Of a stretch of 64,000 bases of DNA, positions 16,076 to 26,683 are shown one piece after another (positions within the stretch are counted from its first letter, which is position 1; each line of letters opens with the position of its first letter). The notes beneath the pieces are model-generated. The model worked only from the letters and a program-made list of their open reading frames with translations. It ran no database searches and was not told where the DNA came from. This DNA comes from Colwellia sp. PAMC 21821 (GTDB lineage: Bacteria; Pseudomonadota; Gammaproteobacteria; Enterobacterales; Alteromonadaceae), in NCBI RefSeq assembly GCF_002077175.1, contig NZ_CP014943.1:3720001-3784000 (forward strand), written 5' to 3'. The position numbers were made by a program, and so were the translations under genes.

Positions 16076-16284
16076 GTTAATCCTTGTGTAATCGCTGCTT
16101 AGACAAAAGCTTATCTCGCTTGAAAAGTGGTAATCAGCGAACGCTTTAATGTATGTACAGAAGTTACTGAAAGCAAATAATTATTTATTATGTAGAGTAT
16201 GTATAAAAGTATATGAAGACAATGAAATACCACAAAAACGACAGAAAATATGGGCGCTTTCTGTGAAAAAAAATTTATTTCTTG

Positions 16285-16312
16285 CTTGAAAATATTTTCG
16301 CCACCCCCACAT
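16285..16312 (+). promoter_or_regulatory. sigma-32 heat-shock promoter of htpG
   Basis: CTTGAAA (16285-16291), a 13-nt spacer, then CCCCACAT (16305-16312). This matches the RpoH consensus CTTGAAA-N13..15-CCCCATnT with one change in the -10. It lies about 140 bp upstream of the htpG start, and htpG is a classic RpoH target. No other promoter in the window has this form. Confidence 0.8.
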
Positions 16313-16450
16313 GTTAACTATCGAGTGAGTATTGGATAATACCAAATCTATTAAGTATGTCTCTACACGGGAACTTACTGGAATAGGTATAATGTTTGAT
16401 GGTCACCATAACCAATCGTTTTAATGCTATTTAGAGTAGGAAATTTTCAA

Positions 16451-18412
16451 ATGTCTGAGACAGGTCAAAAAGAAGTTCATGGTTTTCAAACCGAAGTAAA
16501 ACAACTATTGCAGTTGATGATCCACTCACTTTATTCAAATAAAGAAATATTCTTACGTGAGTTGGTTTCCAATGCCGCTGATGCTGCTGATAAATTACGA
16601 TTTAAAGCATTGTCGAATGCAGATTTATATGAAGGCGACGGTGATCTACGTGTTCGTGTAAGTTGTGATAAAGAAAACAATACCCTGACTATTTCTGATA
16701 ACGGTATTGGTATGACTCACGACCAAATCGTTGAACATTTAGGGACTATTGCAAAATCAGGTACGGCTGAATTTTTCTCACAACTTTCTGGTGATCAAGC
16801 GTCTGACTCACAATTAATTGGTCAATTCGGTGTTGGCTTTTACTCAGCATTTATCGTTGCTGATTCGGTTACTGTACGTTCACGTGCTGCCGGTGTTGCA
16901 GCGTCTGAAGGTGTTGAATGGACAAGTGCTGGTGAAGGTGAATTCACTACGGCTAAAATTGAAAAAACAAACCGTGGTACCGATATTATTCTTCACTTAA
17001 AAGCAGAAGAAAGTGAATATGCTGATGACTGGCGTTTAAAATCTATCGTTACTAAGTACTCGGATCATATTTCTGTGTCTGTTGAAATGCTGACACCAGA
17101 AGTGCCTGGCGTTGAAGCGATTGAAGAAGCTAAAGACGACGAAGGCAATGTAACAACGCCTGCTGTTGAAGCGCGTGACGCTGTTCCTGCATTGTGGGAA
17201 CCAGTGAACAAGGCAACTGCGCTTTGGACACGTGAGAAATCAGACGTTTCTGACGAAGAATATAAAGAATTTTACAAGCACGTTTCGCATGATTTTGGTG
17301 ACCCACTTTTATGGGAACACAATAAAGTAGAAGGTAAGACTGAATATACGTCATTACTTTACATCCCGTCTAAAGCACCATTTGATATGCACAACCGTGA
17401 AAAACAGCATGGTTTAAAATTATTTGTACAACGTGTATTTATTATGGATGACGCTGAGCAATTCATGCCTAGCTACTTACGTTTCGTAAAAGGTTTATTG
17501 GACTCTAATGATTTACCTTTGAACGTATCACGTGAAATTTTACAAGATAACAAAATCACTGAAACAATTCGCAAGGGTTGTACTAAACGTGTTTTAAAAA
17601 TGCTTGAAAAATTAGGCAACAAAGATGCTGAGCAATATCAACTGTTCTGGAATGAATTTGGTCAAGTACTAAAAGAAGGTCCAGCAGAAGATTCAGCTAA
17701 TAAAGATGCGATTGCTAAACTTATGCGCTTTGCTTCTACACATCAAGATAACAGCATGCAAAGTGCCTCACTTGCGCAATATATTGAGCGTATGAAAGAA
17801 GGCCAAGACAAGATTTATTACGTGGTTGCTGATAGCTTCGAAGCGGCTAAAAATAGCCCGCATTTAGAAGTATTCCGCAAGAAGGGCATTGAAGTATTGT
17901 TGATGTCTGACCGTATAGATGAGTGGTTAGTTAGCCACTTAACTGAGTTTGATGGTAAGCAATTACAATCGGTCACTCGTGGTGGTTTAGACTTAGGTGA
18001 TATGGATGATGCAGAAACGAAAGAAGCACAAGAGAAGCTTGCGCAAGAATTCGATTCAGTTGTTACTCGCATTAAAGCCGCACTTGAAGGCAAAGCTAAA
18101 GACGTTAAAATTTCACAGCGTTTAACTGACTCACCGGCGTGTATCGTTGCAGACGAACATGACATGAGCAGCCAAATGATGAAGTTGATGCAGTCGGTTG
18201 GTCAAGAAGTACCAGACTCATTGCCAATTTTTGAAATTAACGCTGAGCATGACTTAATCAAGCACGTTGCCGAAGAGCAAGATGATGCACAGTTCAAACA
18301 ATGGGCTGAAGTATTATTCGAACAAGCTATGTTAGCAGAACGTGGTAGCTTGAAAGACCCAGCAACTTTTGTCTCACGTTTAAACAAGCTAATGTTAAGC
18401 CTGACTAAATAG
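16451..18412 (+). CDS. htpG: chaperone HtpG (Hsp90)
   Basis: 653 residues from ATG 16451 with AGGAAA upstream; the frame extends 9 codons further back but the extension is not HtpG-like. N-terminal GHKL ATPase: [23 protein letters not shown] and [11 protein letters not shown]. The middle and C-terminal domains follow in normal order. Compared with E. coli HtpG (624 residues, from memory) there is an acidic insertion of about 25 residues near 220-250 ([20 protein letters not shown]), in the charged linker between N and middle domains. ATP-dependent cytoplasmic chaperone. It has its own sigma-32 promoter and a terminator before adk. Confidence 0.97.
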   Translation: MSETGQKEVHGFQTEVKQLLQLMIHSLYSNKEIFLRELVSNAADAADKLRFKALSNADLYEGDGDLRVRVSCDKENNTLTISDNGIGMTHDQIVEHLGTIAKSGTAEFFSQLSGDQASDSQLIGQFGVGFYSAFIVADSVTVRSRAAGVAASEGVEWTSAGEGEFTTAKIEKTNRGTDIILHLKAEESEYADDWRLKSIVTKYSDHISVSVEMLTPEVPGVEAIEEAKDDEGNVTTPAVEARDAVPALWEPVNKATALWTREKSDVSDEEYKEFYKHVSHDFGDPLLWEHNKVEGKTEYTSLLYIPSKAPFDMHNREKQHGLKLFVQRVFIMDDAEQFMPSYLRFVKGLLDSNDLPLNVSREILQDNKITETIRKGCTKRVLKMLEKLGNKDAEQYQLFWNEFGQVLKEGPAEDSANKDAIAKLMRFASTHQDNSMQSASLAQYIERMKEGQDKIYYVVADSFEAAKNSPHLEVFRKKGIEVLLMSDRIDEWLVSHLTEFDGKQLQSVTRGGLDLGDMDDAETKEAQEKLAQEFDSVVTRIKAALEGKAKDVKISQRLTDSPACIVADEHDMSSQMMKLMQSVGQEVPDSLPIFEINAEHDLIKHVAEEQDDAQFKQWAEVLFEQAMLAERGSLKDPATFVSRLNKLMLSLTK

Positions 18413-18464
18413 TAACAACTTAGGTTGAATACTACTTAAGTCATAATGTTGTTAGACTTTAGTC

Positions 18465-18493
18465 AAAAAAAGGAGCTTTTTAGCTCCTTTTTT
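18465..18493. terminator. terminator between htpG and adk
   Basis: AAAAAAAGGAGCT-TTTT-AGCTCCTTTTTTT. Arms AGGAGCT (18471-18477) and AGCTCCT (18482-18488) are extended by A/T runs on both sides, so it can act in both directions. Confidence 0.9.
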
Positions 18494-18592
18494 GTTTTTT
18501 TAGTCTGCTTGCTACTTGTTTGAATTCCTTTGAATATGTATAGTGTTTGAAATTTCGAAAACCAATTCATTTATTAAATAGGGTTATACTAA

Positions 18593-19237
<645 letters not shown>

Positions 19238-19267
19238 GTTAAGCCGTTTTGTCAATTTATGAAATTA

Positions 19268-19291
19268 AAGCTCGCGCAAGCGAGCTTTTTT
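19268..19291 (+). terminator. adk terminator
   Basis: AAGCTCGC-GCAA-GCGAGCTT with a GNRA-type loop, followed by TTTTT; 30 bp after the adk stop. Confidence 0.9.
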
Positions 19292-19629
19292 ATGTTCAAG
19301 ACAAAAATTAAGTATCTGCGTCCGTGCAGGTAATATCCTCCATTAGCCGTCTAGCTAATTTTTTCTACATTGCCCAAATGAGTTACATCCAAGTAAGCTG
19401 AGGCGAAAGCACGACGGTGTTAGGCCTCGGTTAAACATGCTGTTTTCATAACTTGATACGCCTAATATAAGTCATTAGCACTAATATATCTGCGCTGCAT
19501 TATAGCGCTAGCCTTAACGCTTTGAACTTCTATATAACTAAATACTGCTATGAATTGAGCCGCTTAATAGGTAGTATTCCGCACAATACGAAACTTCATT
19601 ATTTATTAATCTAGCACGAAGGAAAAACA
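19292..19629. other. intergenic stretch with degenerate repeat fragment
   Basis: No gene seen. Around 19315-19420 the wording (GTGCAGGTAAT..CTCCATTAG..TGAGTTACATCCAAGTAAG..GCACGACG) loosely resembles the intergenic repeat units at 39071-39316 and may be a decayed copy. The promoter for the MAPEG gene presumably lies near the right end; a GAAGGA ribosome site precedes that gene. Confidence 0.4.
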
Positions 19630-20025
19630 ATGGTAACGCTTTCATTAACTGGCTTTTACGCAAGTTTATTAGGACTTTTATATTTAGGATTATCTATAAA
19701 TATTATTCGCGTACGTTTGAGTGCGAAAATTGGTATTGGCTCTAACGGCAATGACGTTTTAGCTAAGAGAGTTCGAGTTCATGGCAATTTTTCAGAATAT
19801 GTACCATTAGCATTAATATTATTGGGTTGTTACGAAATAAATGGCGCATCAGCGTTGATGTTGCATATTCTAGGTGGTGTACTATTGTTAGCGCGTGTAT
19901 CACATGCCATTGGTTTAAGTAAAACAATAGGCAGTTCACTGCCTCGTTTAATGGGCGTGCTTTCAACATTCGCAGTGCTTTTAGTTTTATCGATTGAGAA
20001 TATTCGTTTATTCGTTTTTGGCTAA
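19630..20025 (+). CDS. MAPEG-family membrane protein
   Basis: 131 residues, four membrane helices. The family pattern is visible: YLGLSINIIRVRLSAKIGIGSNGNDVLAKRVRVHGNFSEYVPLALILLG (R-x-x-G-N-x-x-E-x-x-P) and LARVSHAIGLSKT. MAPEG proteins include glutathione-dependent membrane enzymes, but the bacterial members are mostly uncharacterised. The ribosome site GAAGGA is 8 nt upstream of the ATG. Stand-alone gene with a strong terminator. Confidence 0.88.
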   Translation: MVTLSLTGFYASLLGLLYLGLSINIIRVRLSAKIGIGSNGNDVLAKRVRVHGNFSEYVPLALILLGCYEINGASALMLHILGGVLLLARVSHAIGLSKTIGSSLPRLMGVLSTFAVLLVLSIENIRLFVFG

Positions 20026-20052
20026 GCTATAACGAAACTAGAAAAGTAATTT

Positions 20053-20090
20053 AAACGCTAACATTGGTTATATCAATGTTAGCGTTTTTG
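20053..20090. terminator. terminator after the MAPEG gene
   Basis: Perfect 14-bp arms AAACGCTAACATTG / CAATGTTAGCGTTT with a 7-nt loop, followed by TTTG. It lies between convergent genes and could serve both. Confidence 0.88.
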
Positions 20091-20130
20091 TTGTTTTAAT
20101 GGCTTAAAGTGTTGCTTGTTCAAGTATAGT

Positions 20131-20595
20131 TTAATGTGTTTTTAGCATGCCTATATGCGGAATATCATCTTCTAAATACATGTCACTCACACGTTCAAAA
20201 CCATGCTGATTGTAGTATTTTTCTAAATGCTCTTGCGCTGATATTTTAACAATCTGATTTGGGAAGCATGTTAAGCATTTAGCTAAACCGACACGCATTA
20301 GTTCGTGGCCAAGTCCGGTTCCACGAGCACAGGGCGCAATAACCACACGTCCAATACTAATGTATTCAGGATAAGTTAACCCTTTAGGTAAAATGCGTAA
20401 ATACGCGGTCATTACGTTGTTTTGATAGCAAAATAAATGCTGGGTTTGTGGATGACGGTCATGGTCGTCTAAGTCAGGATAAAAACATGTTTGCTCAACA
20501 ACAAAAATATCAATACGTAATTTTAGTAAATCGTAGAGTTCATTAGTATTTAACTGTGAGAAAGTTTTGTTTTTCCAGAGGGGATTATTAGGCAT
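20131..20595 (-). CDS. elaA: ElaA-type GNAT acetyltransferase
   Basis: 154 residues. Signature of ElaA: the start WKNKTFSQLNTNELYDLLKLRIDIFVVEQTC (R-x-x-V-F-V-V-E-Q), the tract ISIGRVVIAPCARGTGLGHELM (acetyl-CoA loop R-G-T-G-L-G) and ISAQEHLEKYYNQHGF near the end. Cytoplasmic acetyltransferase of unknown substrate. Stand-alone gene convergent with the MAPEG gene. Confidence 0.9.
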   Translation of the reverse strand: MPNNPLWKNKTFSQLNTNELYDLLKLRIDIFVVEQTCFYPDLDDHDRHPQTQHLFCYQNNVMTAYLRILPKGLTYPEYISIGRVVIAPCARGTGLGHELMRVGLAKCLTCFPNQIVKISAQEHLEKYYNQHGFERVSDMYLEDDIPHIGMLKTH

Positions 20596-20756
20596 AGTAG
20601 TTTGATTAACGGTATTTTTTATATATTTTCACGATACCATAGCGATGTACAGTAAAGAGTTTATGAAGTTAAATTTTTTACCAATAAATCGCGCTTGGCT
20701 GACTACAAGGTTACATTTTATTGAAAATATAACCTGTACTGATTACGCTTTTTTCA

Positions 20757-23066
20757 TTAGCTGCTTTTTTCTTTGATGAGTAATTCTTCAAAGTGCTCTT
20801 TTGACAATGGCATTGCTAATAAGTAACCCTGACCATACAAGCAGCCTGCCTTTGTTAGAAAATCTTTCTGTTGTTCAGTTTCGATACCTTCAGCTATAAC
20901 GTCAATGTTAAGCTTACTCGCCATTACTATAATGGCTTCACAAAGCGCGGCATCCTTATTATCAGCAGACATCTTTTGTACAAAACTTTTGTCAATTTTT
21001 AAATAATCAATAGCGTAGTTTTTTAGGTATGAGAAAGAGCAATACCCTGTACCAAAATCATCAATGGAAATGGCAACACCTTTATGACGAATTTGGTCAA
21101 GCACACTGACGACTTCTTCTTGATTTTCCATTAATAAATTTTCGGTTATTTCAATTGCAATAGCTTGCGGCGAAATATCTCGCTCTTTAAGCGAAGCAAC
21201 CCACGCCGTAATTTGCTGTCCTTTATTTTTATATTGTACTGGTGAGGTATTTATACTGATCATCAAATCTTGACAATATGTCTCTCTCCAATATTTAACC
21301 TGCTGAGTTACCTCATTAAATATCCATTCACTTATTTCTGTTATCAAGCCAGTAGCTTCAGCGATAGGGATAAAATCTAACGGAGAAATTAACCCTTTCT
21401 CGGGGTGCTGCCAACGAATAAGTGCTTCTGCTTTAGCTATTGTGTTGTTTGATAAGTTAACTATAGGCTGATAAACCATATGAAATTGCTGTTGTGTTAT
21501 AGCAATGCGTAAGTCTTTAATAATTTCCATACGTTTGAGAAAATCAGTACGCATATTTTCGGTAAAGTAGTGAATGCTGTTACGACCTTGAGCTTTAGCA
21601 TTATACATAGCTTGGTCGGCATTCCTTAATAATGTGTCAATGTTGTCGGCATCATTGGGATAACGCGCAATACCTATACTGGCAGTATAGTGAACACTTT
21701 GATCATCAATAGTATAGGGTTGTGCAAGCGTGTTTAATAATTTTTGTCCGATGTTGTCGACATCAATCTCAGTAATCGTGCCGACCAGAACTATGATGAA
21801 TTCATCTCCACCTAAACGTGCGACAATATCATTTTTCCTAATACAACTTTTGATACGGTTTGCACTTTCAACGAGTAATTTATCACCGACACTATGCCCT
21901 AGAGAGTCATTAATATCTTTAAAGTTATCAATGTCGAGCATGGCGATAGCAATTTGTTTTTTATCGCGCTTAGCGTTCTCAATTGCCGCTGTTAAATGTT
22001 CTATCAATAAATTACGATTAGGTAATTGAGTTAAGTTATCAAAATTGGCTTGATGCCAAATTATTTTATCAGCTTTATCTCGCTCAATAGCAATGCGAAC
22101 AAGGTTAGATATTTGCTCTATAAGTGTGAAATCCATCTCATTTGGTGTTGATTTTTTACGATGATAAATTGCAAACGTACCGAGTAATTTGCCTTTACTG
22201 TCAATAATCGGCTCTGACCAGCAAGCACCTAGACCCGCTTTTTTAGCCAAATCTGCCCATGCTGCCCAATAAGGATGCGTTGATATATCTGTAACCGTAA
22301 CTCTTTCTCGGGTAAACGCTGCTGTTCCGCAAGAGCCTCTGCCATGACCAATGGCAATTCCGTCGACAGCTTGGTTATAAAAATCAGGTAAACTTGGCGC
22401 AGAACCTAACACTAAATTTTTTCCTGAGTCGTCAATTAATAAAATGCTACACAACACTTCAGGGTGTTCTTTTTCAATTCCAAGAATTATGGCAGGTAAT
22501 ATTTTGGATAGTTGATCCGCCGCTGCTATTAACTCAAGAATTCTGTTACGAAGTTGATTAAATTTATCATTGTCTGATAATTGTCGGTTTTTATTTTGCA
22601 TAAATACTGAAAATGCTAAAGCAAATACATTGGTCAAAATCATTGATATGATAATGCGCGTCATCGTAAAACTATCAAGTTGTTGATAGGTAATGAGATA
22701 AGTAATTGTAATTAATAAACCATTAAGTACACTCGCCATTATTGTAGGCAGTAAATAGAAACTGGCAACTACCACGGGGAAAACCCAATAAATTAAATTT
22801 TCTCCTTTCAACTCAACGGCTACTAATATTATTATTTGAGCAAAAACGGCAAGAAAAAAGCTAAATATTTTTGTTCTGTTAGTGAATAGTACGCCACAAA
22901 AAATGCTGAAAATACCTATAATTGCTGAAAGTGAAAGTATAATTTCTACGCTGTCTTGTATTTTTATACTCATCGCAAGAATAGGAATGAAGCCGATCAC
23001 CGCTGCAGCGCTCACTGTTAAGAGAATTTTGTTTTCAATTGAGCGATTTTTTATTTTAGCTATCAT
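20757..23066 (-). CDS. membrane GAF-GGDEF-EAL cyclic-di-GMP protein
   Basis: 769 residues. Five to six N-terminal membrane helices (about 15-165), a GAF domain (about 175-330, with HGRGSCGTAAFTRERVTVTDISTHPYW, split by a few residues from the start), GGDEF domain (about 345-500) and EAL domain (about 520-765). The cyclase motif RLGGDEF is intact, and RKND five residues before it is an RxxD inhibitory site. The EAL domain keeps EALIRW, the Asn of SINTSP, EITENLL, DDFGTGY, LKIDKSF, IAEGIE and GQGYLLAMP, so phosphodiesterase activity is likely. It probably makes or degrades c-di-GMP in response to a small ligand bound by GAF. No neighbouring regulator. Confidence 0.93.
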   Translation of the reverse strand: MIAKIKNRSIENKILLTVSAAAVIGFIPILAMSIKIQDSVEIILSLSAIIGIFSIFCGVLFTNRTKIFSFFLAVFAQIIILVAVELKGENLIYWVFPVVVASFYLLPTIMASVLNGLLITITYLITYQQLDSFTMTRIIISMILTNVFALAFSVFMQNKNRQLSDNDKFNQLRNRILELIAAADQLSKILPAIILGIEKEHPEVLCSILLIDDSGKNLVLGSAPSLPDFYNQAVDGIAIGHGRGSCGTAAFTRERVTVTDISTHPYWAAWADLAKKAGLGACWSEPIIDSKGKLLGTFAIYHRKKSTPNEMDFTLIEQISNLVRIAIERDKADKIIWHQANFDNLTQLPNRNLLIEHLTAAIENAKRDKKQIAIAMLDIDNFKDINDSLGHSVGDKLLVESANRIKSCIRKNDIVARLGGDEFIIVLVGTITEIDVDNIGQKLLNTLAQPYTIDDQSVHYTASIGIARYPNDADNIDTLLRNADQAMYNAKAQGRNSIHYFTENMRTDFLKRMEIIKDLRIAITQQQFHMVYQPIVNLSNNTIAKAEALIRWQHPEKGLISPLDFIPIAEATGLITEISEWIFNEVTQQVKYWRETYCQDLMISINTSPVQYKNKGQQITAWVASLKERDISPQAIAIEITENLLMENQEEVVSVLDQIRHKGVAISIDDFGTGYCSFSYLKNYAIDYLKIDKSFVQKMSADNKDAALCEAIIVMASKLNIDVIAEGIETEQQKDFLTKAGCLYGQGYLLAMPLSKEHFEELLIKEKSS

Positions 23067-23200
23067 ATAAACATTAACTTCTTGCTAGTGATGTTGTCTG
23101 TTGAATTTACTAATACGAAGAATATGCTGAAAAAGTTCTATCTATTTAATAAAAATAGCAGAAATAATAAATAGCGCATAATAGATAGGCATGACTAGAA

Positions 23201-23262
23201 TGAGTTAACCGTTAGAAGTGAGTTAACCGTTAGAAGTGAGTTAACCGTTAGAAATGAGTTCG
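23201..23262. repeat. 18-bp tandem repeat, three copies plus a partial one
   Basis: Unit TGAGTTAACCGTTAGAAG at 23201, 23219 and 23237, the third ending in A instead of G, followed by TGAGTTCG. A related TTACTAACCGTTAGTTATGA follows at 23284-23303. Lies between the GGDEF/EAL gene and a hypothetical gene. Confidence 0.9.
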
Positions 23263-23293
23263 TTTTAATTTGGTTAGTAACTGTTACTAACCG

Positions 23294-23773
23294 TTAGTTA
23301 TGATTTAAACTTAAGCTTAAACGTTGAAAATATTCACTGTAATTTTTACGCACAATATAAGCACTTATTTCTTTTCTATATAGCTCAATATCAAGCTCTG
23401 GATATTCAGTAAATAAAACATTTTTTAAGTCGCTTTGCTCAAGACATAGTAAATAAGCGAGTGGTAAATATTTTGGATTAAAATTGTTGTGGTAAACGGT
23501 AGATCTAACTTCAGAGGGGCTATAATGCTTTTTTGCACCATAACTGTTAACAAGTACAGGCATGAGTTTGGCGCCGTACTTTTTAATTGCATGAGATTTA
23601 AACAACTTGCCTTTCCTTAGCGTGGGTTTCGTCCTGTAAAATAGTGCGCGAATTATATACACTAAGTTCGCAGTGGTCAAGGTAGTCAAAGCTAGAGGCC
23701 TTGATTTAATTGACTTGTGTTGTGTTGAGTTGTATTGAGTTATGGATGTATTCATAAAGTGCAGTTTATTCAT
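23294..23773 (-). CDS. conserved hypothetical protein (DUF6559-like)
   Basis: 159 residues, no membrane segment. The first 35 residues are Thr/Ser/Gln-rich with many Lys and look poorly conserved. The core GKLFKSHAIKKYGAKLMPVLVNSYGAKKHYSPSEVRSTVYHNNFNPKYLPLAYLLCL (in pieces) resembles a small family I recall from marine gammaproteobacteria as DUF6559; this name is tentative. The true start may be internal. It is flanked by tandem repeats on both sides. Function unknown. Confidence 0.6.
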   Translation of the reverse strand: MNKLHFMNTSITQYNSTQHKSIKSRPLALTTLTTANLVYIIRALFYRTKPTLRKGKLFKSHAIKKYGAKLMPVLVNSYGAKKHYSPSEVRSTVYHNNFNPKYLPLAYLLCLEQSDLKNVLFTEYPELDIELYRKEISAYIVRKNYSEYFQRLSLSLNHN

Positions 23774-23802
23774 GCTTTTACAGTAGCAGCACTTTTATAT
23801 TT

Positions 23803-23923
23803 AAATAAAAACATAGCTGACTAATTAGCTAACTAAATAAAAACATAGCTGACTAATTAGCTAACTAAATAAAAACATAGCTGACTAATTAGCTAACTAA
23901 ATAAATAAATAGTTAGCTAATTA
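23803..23923. repeat. 32-bp tandem repeat, three exact copies plus a partial one
   Basis: Units start at 23803, 23835 and 23867; each reads AAATAAAAACATAGCTGACT followed by AATTAGCTAACT, with no differences. A truncated fourth unit follows (AAATAAATAAATAGTTAGCTAATTA). Each unit contains an imperfect GTTAGCTAATTAG(TC) palindrome. The copies are contiguous without spacers, so this is not a CRISPR. It sits just downstream of hisIE on the opposite side of its stop. Confidence 0.95.
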
Positions 23924-23933
23924 ACATGCTAAT

Positions 23934-24557
23934 TTACTTTTTTTTGTGTCTTGACTGTAATACGGCCATGACTTCACTTAGGTCAATATTTTGGTCTTGC
24001 AAAAGCACTAAGGTGTGATAAAACAAGTCTGCACATTCACCTAATAAATCTTCTTTAGTTTCAGCAACGGCAGCTAGGGCTACTTCAACGCCTTCTTCTC
24101 CCACTTTTTGCGCCATTTTAGTGGTGCCGCGTGAAAATAAATGAGCAGTGTAACTATCTTCAGGCGCATCATTTTTTCTACTGGCAATAACTTGTTCAAG
24201 TTGACTAAGAAAATTTTGTTGGCTAATTTTTTGCTCTGGGAAACAAGATTCTGTACCCAAGTGGCATGTCGGGCCTTGTGGTCGACAAGCAATTAACAAG
24301 CTGTCTTGATCGCAGTCAGTCACAACTTGGCTAACTTTCAAAAAGTTACCGCTAGTTTCGCCTTTACACCACAATGCTTGTTTAGCGCGGCTGTAAAATG
24401 TCGCTAAGCCTGAGCTTAAGGTTTGCTCTAAAGCTTCAACATTCATATAGCCTTGCATTAACACCGCACCGGTATCTTGATGCTGAATTATTGCTGGGAT
24501 CATGCCCGACATTTTGTCCCATGCCAGTTGGCTTATATTATCTTGTGTGATTAGCAT
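23934..24557 (-). CDS. hisI: phosphoribosyl-AMP cyclohydrolase / phosphoribosyl-ATP diphosphatase
   Basis: 207 residues, bifunctional HisIE. N-domain (cyclohydrolase, 1-115): [36 protein letters not shown] and the metal-binding [22 protein letters not shown]-domain (pyrophosphohydrolase, 120-207): [18 protein letters not shown] and [16 protein letters not shown]. Catalyses steps 2 and 3 of histidine synthesis. Last gene of the operon; it overlaps hisF by 7 nt. Confidence 0.96.
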   Translation of the reverse strand: MLITQDNISQLAWDKMSGMIPAIIQHQDTGAVLMQGYMNVEALEQTLSSGLATFYSRAKQALWCKGETSGNFLKVSQVVTDCDQDSLLIACRPQGPTCHLGTESCFPEQKISQQNFLSQLEQVIASRKNDAPEDSYTAHLFSRGTTKMAQKVGEEGVEVALAAVAETKEDLLGECADLFYHTLVLLQDQNIDLSEVMAVLQSRHKKK

Positions 24558-25339
24558 AATCTGATCTCAACTTTTTCATTTTTAAGGGTTTGCTTTAATT
24601 CGTCCATCGGGATAATGCCTTTATGAAAAACACTGGCAGCGAGGGCACCGTCAACATCAGCTTGCTGAAAAACATCGACAAAATGTGATATTTCTCCGGC
24701 ACCGCCTGATGCGATTAGTGGCACATTACACAAATCTCTCACTTGTTTAAGCTGCTTTATATCATAACCTTGGCGAACACCGTCTTGGTTCATACAATTA
24801 AGTACAATCTCGCCTGCGCCAAGCTTTTGTACTTCTTGGATCCAGTCTAACGTGCGCCATTTGGTTTTTTGCGTGCGCGTTTCATCGCCAGTGAATTGGT
24901 AAACTTGATATTCGCCGGCGCCATTATTCGCGTCTTGATTGAAAAAGCTATCAACGCCAACCACAATACATTGTTGGCCAAAAATATCCGCTAAACGTGA
25001 GATTAAATTGGGATCTCTTAAGGCCGGAGAATTGATAGAAATTTTATCTGCGCCCATCATCAGAATTTGCTTAGCGTCTTCTTCTGTTTTTATGCCGCCA
25101 GCGACACAAAATGGGATATCGATAACTTGAGCAATACGGCTAACCCAGCTTTTATCGACTACGCGATCGTCCGAGCTGGCAGTAATATCGTAAAAAACTA
25201 GTTCGTCAGCGCCCGCTTCTGCATATTTTTGTGCAAGCGGTACTATGTCGCCAATTATTTCGTGGTTACGAAATTGAACCCCTTTTACGACTTTGCCATC
25301 ACGAACATCAAGACAAGGAATTATGCGTTTGGCCAGCAT
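24551..25339 (-). CDS. hisF: imidazole glycerol phosphate synthase, cyclase subunit
   Basis: 262 residues, TIM barrel. Starts [23 protein letters not shown] with the catalytic Asp in CLDVRDG; the second catalytic Asp is in DEITASSD-like [18 protein letters not shown] and [12 protein letters not shown] are the phosphate-binding loops. Works as a heterodimer with HisH to form IGP and AICAR. A short insertion near 130-150 ([12 protein letters not shown]) is usual in gammaproteobacterial HisF. Overlaps hisA by 19 nt. Confidence 0.96.
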   Translation of the reverse strand: MLAKRIIPCLDVRDGKVVKGVQFRNHEIIGDIVPLAQKYAEAGADELVFYDITASSDDRVVDKSWVSRIAQVIDIPFCVAGGIKTEEDAKQILMMGADKISINSPALRDPNLISRLADIFGQQCIVVGVDSFFNQDANNGAGEYQVYQFTGDETRTQKTKWRTLDWIQEVQKLGAGEIVLNCMNQDGVRQGYDIKQLKQVRDLCNVPLIASGGAGEISHFVDVFQQADVDGALAASVFHKGIIPMDELKQTLKNEKVEIRLC

Positions 25340-26058
25340 GCGATTGCCTCCTCAAGAGTAAACTTACCTTCCAATAATGAACGGCCGAGTATCACGCCAT
25401 CAACACCGGTAGGGATCAGCGCTTTAATATCGTCTAATGAACCGATACCGCCAGAAGCTTGCCATTTTATACTTGGGTATTGCTGACAAAGCTCTTGATA
25501 CATGCCTACGTTGCTGCCCGTCAGTGTGCCATCTTTACTAATGTCGGTACAAAGTACATGAATTAATCCCGCGGCAATGTAGTCATCTAATAATGTTTCT
25601 AAGTTAACGCCACTGTCTTTTATCCAGCCGTGTGTTGGCAAGGTTTTGTTGCCCATAGCATCAATTTTTACATCTAATGCTAAAACAATTTTTTCACCGC
25701 CAAATTCAGTAATCCATGTGCGTACTAAATCAGGTTCTTTTATCGCTAATGAGCCAATAACAACACGGTCGGCACCTAAGTTAAGTAACTGCTGAACGTC
25801 TTCTTTACAACGAACACCACCGCCAACTTGTATGATCATGGTGTCGTGTTTAACCAAAGTTTCAAGTAAGGCTAATTGGCGTTTATTGCTATCTTTTGCA
25901 CCGTCTAAATCAACAAAGTGCATTACCGTTGCTCCGGCTTTAGCGTAAACGTTTTGTCGCTCTTTAGCGGTATATTGATAATTGGTTTTTTGCTGGTAAT
26001 CACCTTGAAATAACCGGACGACTTCGCCGTCAATTAAGTCAATTGCTGGGATCATCAT
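25321..26058 (-). CDS. hisA: ProFAR isomerase
   Basis: 245 residues, TIM barrel homologous to His[21 protein letters not shown] with catalytic Asp in AIDL, VGGGVR and [11 protein letters not shown] phosphate loops, [12 protein letters not shown] with the second catalytic Asp. Isomerises ProFAR to PRFAR. The start at 26058 lies 3 nt after the hisH stop; a second ATG follows directly, so the protein may begin one residue later. Confidence 0.96.
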   Translation of the reverse strand: MMIPAIDLIDGEVVRLFQGDYQQKTNYQYTAKERQNVYAKAGATVMHFVDLDGAKDSNKRQLALLETLVKHDTMIIQVGGGVRCKEDVQQLLNLGADRVVIGSLAIKEPDLVRTWITEFGGEKIVLALDVKIDAMGNKTLPTHGWIKDSGVNLETLLDDYIAAGLIHVLCTDISKDGTLTGSNVGMYQELCQQYPSIKWQASGGIGSLDDIKALIPTGVDGVILGRSLLEGKFTLEEAIACWPNA

Positions 26059-26061
26059 GGC

Positions 26062-26682
26062 TTACATCTCCAAAAAATTTTTAATGATTTTACTGCCAAG
26101 CGCGCTTGAGCGTTCTGGATGAAATTGGCAACCGATAAAGTTGTCTTTTGCGATAGCGGCAGAAAATTCACTGCCGTATTGGCAACGGGCGACGGTATAT
26201 TCAGAAATAGGCGCGGCAAAACTATGCACAAAATAGAAATAGTCATCAGCGTTAATACCTTTGAATATCGCATGGTCGCTAACTTGCGTTAACGTATTCC
26301 AACCCATGTGGGGCAAACGTAAATCGTTTGCTTGCAGCGGCGTAATATCGGTAGGAATTAAGCCTAAACATTGAACTACTTCGTCTTTACCCGCGCCTTC
26401 AACAGAGGTACGCGCCATTAATTGCATGCCTAAACAAAAGCCTAATACAGGCTGGGTAAGTTGCTGTAATGTAGCCACTAAACCTTTCGATACTATGTTT
26501 TCCATCGCATGACGAGCACTACCTACACCGGGTAATATAACTTTATCGGCATTTTTAATGACATCAAGGTCATCAGAAATCGTGATAGCAAAACCTAAAC
26601 GCTCAACGGCAAACTTTACTGACGCTAGGTTGGCACAACCGGTATCAACAATCACAAAGTTAGCTTGTTTGTTCTCGCTCAT
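26062..26682 (-). CDS. hisH: imidazole glycerol phosphate synthase, glutaminase subunit
   Basis: 206 residues from ATG 26682 (MSENKQANFVIVDTGCANLAS), one base after the hisB stop; a longer frame reaches into hisB but is not HisH-like. Class I glutamine amidotransferase: nucleophile Cys in GFCLGMQ, His-Glu in FHPERSSALG. Supplies ammonia to HisF. Order hisB-hisH-hisA-hisF is that of enterobacteria. Confidence 0.95.
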   Translation of the reverse strand: MSENKQANFVIVDTGCANLASVKFAVERLGFAITISDDLDVIKNADKVILPGVGSARHAMENIVSKGLVATLQQLTQPVLGFCLGMQLMARTSVEGAGKDEVVQCLGLIPTDITPLQANDLRLPHMGWNTLTQVSDHAIFKGINADDYFYFVHSFAAPISEYTVARCQYGSEFSAAIAKDNFIGCQFHPERSSALGSKIIKNFLEM

Positions 26683-26683
26683 G

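Noticed and set aside
17818..18165. 115-codon minus-strand frame inside htpG
   Set aside because: Antisense to a highly conserved part of HtpG; Ser/Cys-rich translation typical of shadow frames.
23803..23923. Possible CRISPR array
   Set aside because: Repeats are contiguous with no spacers and there are no cas genes.
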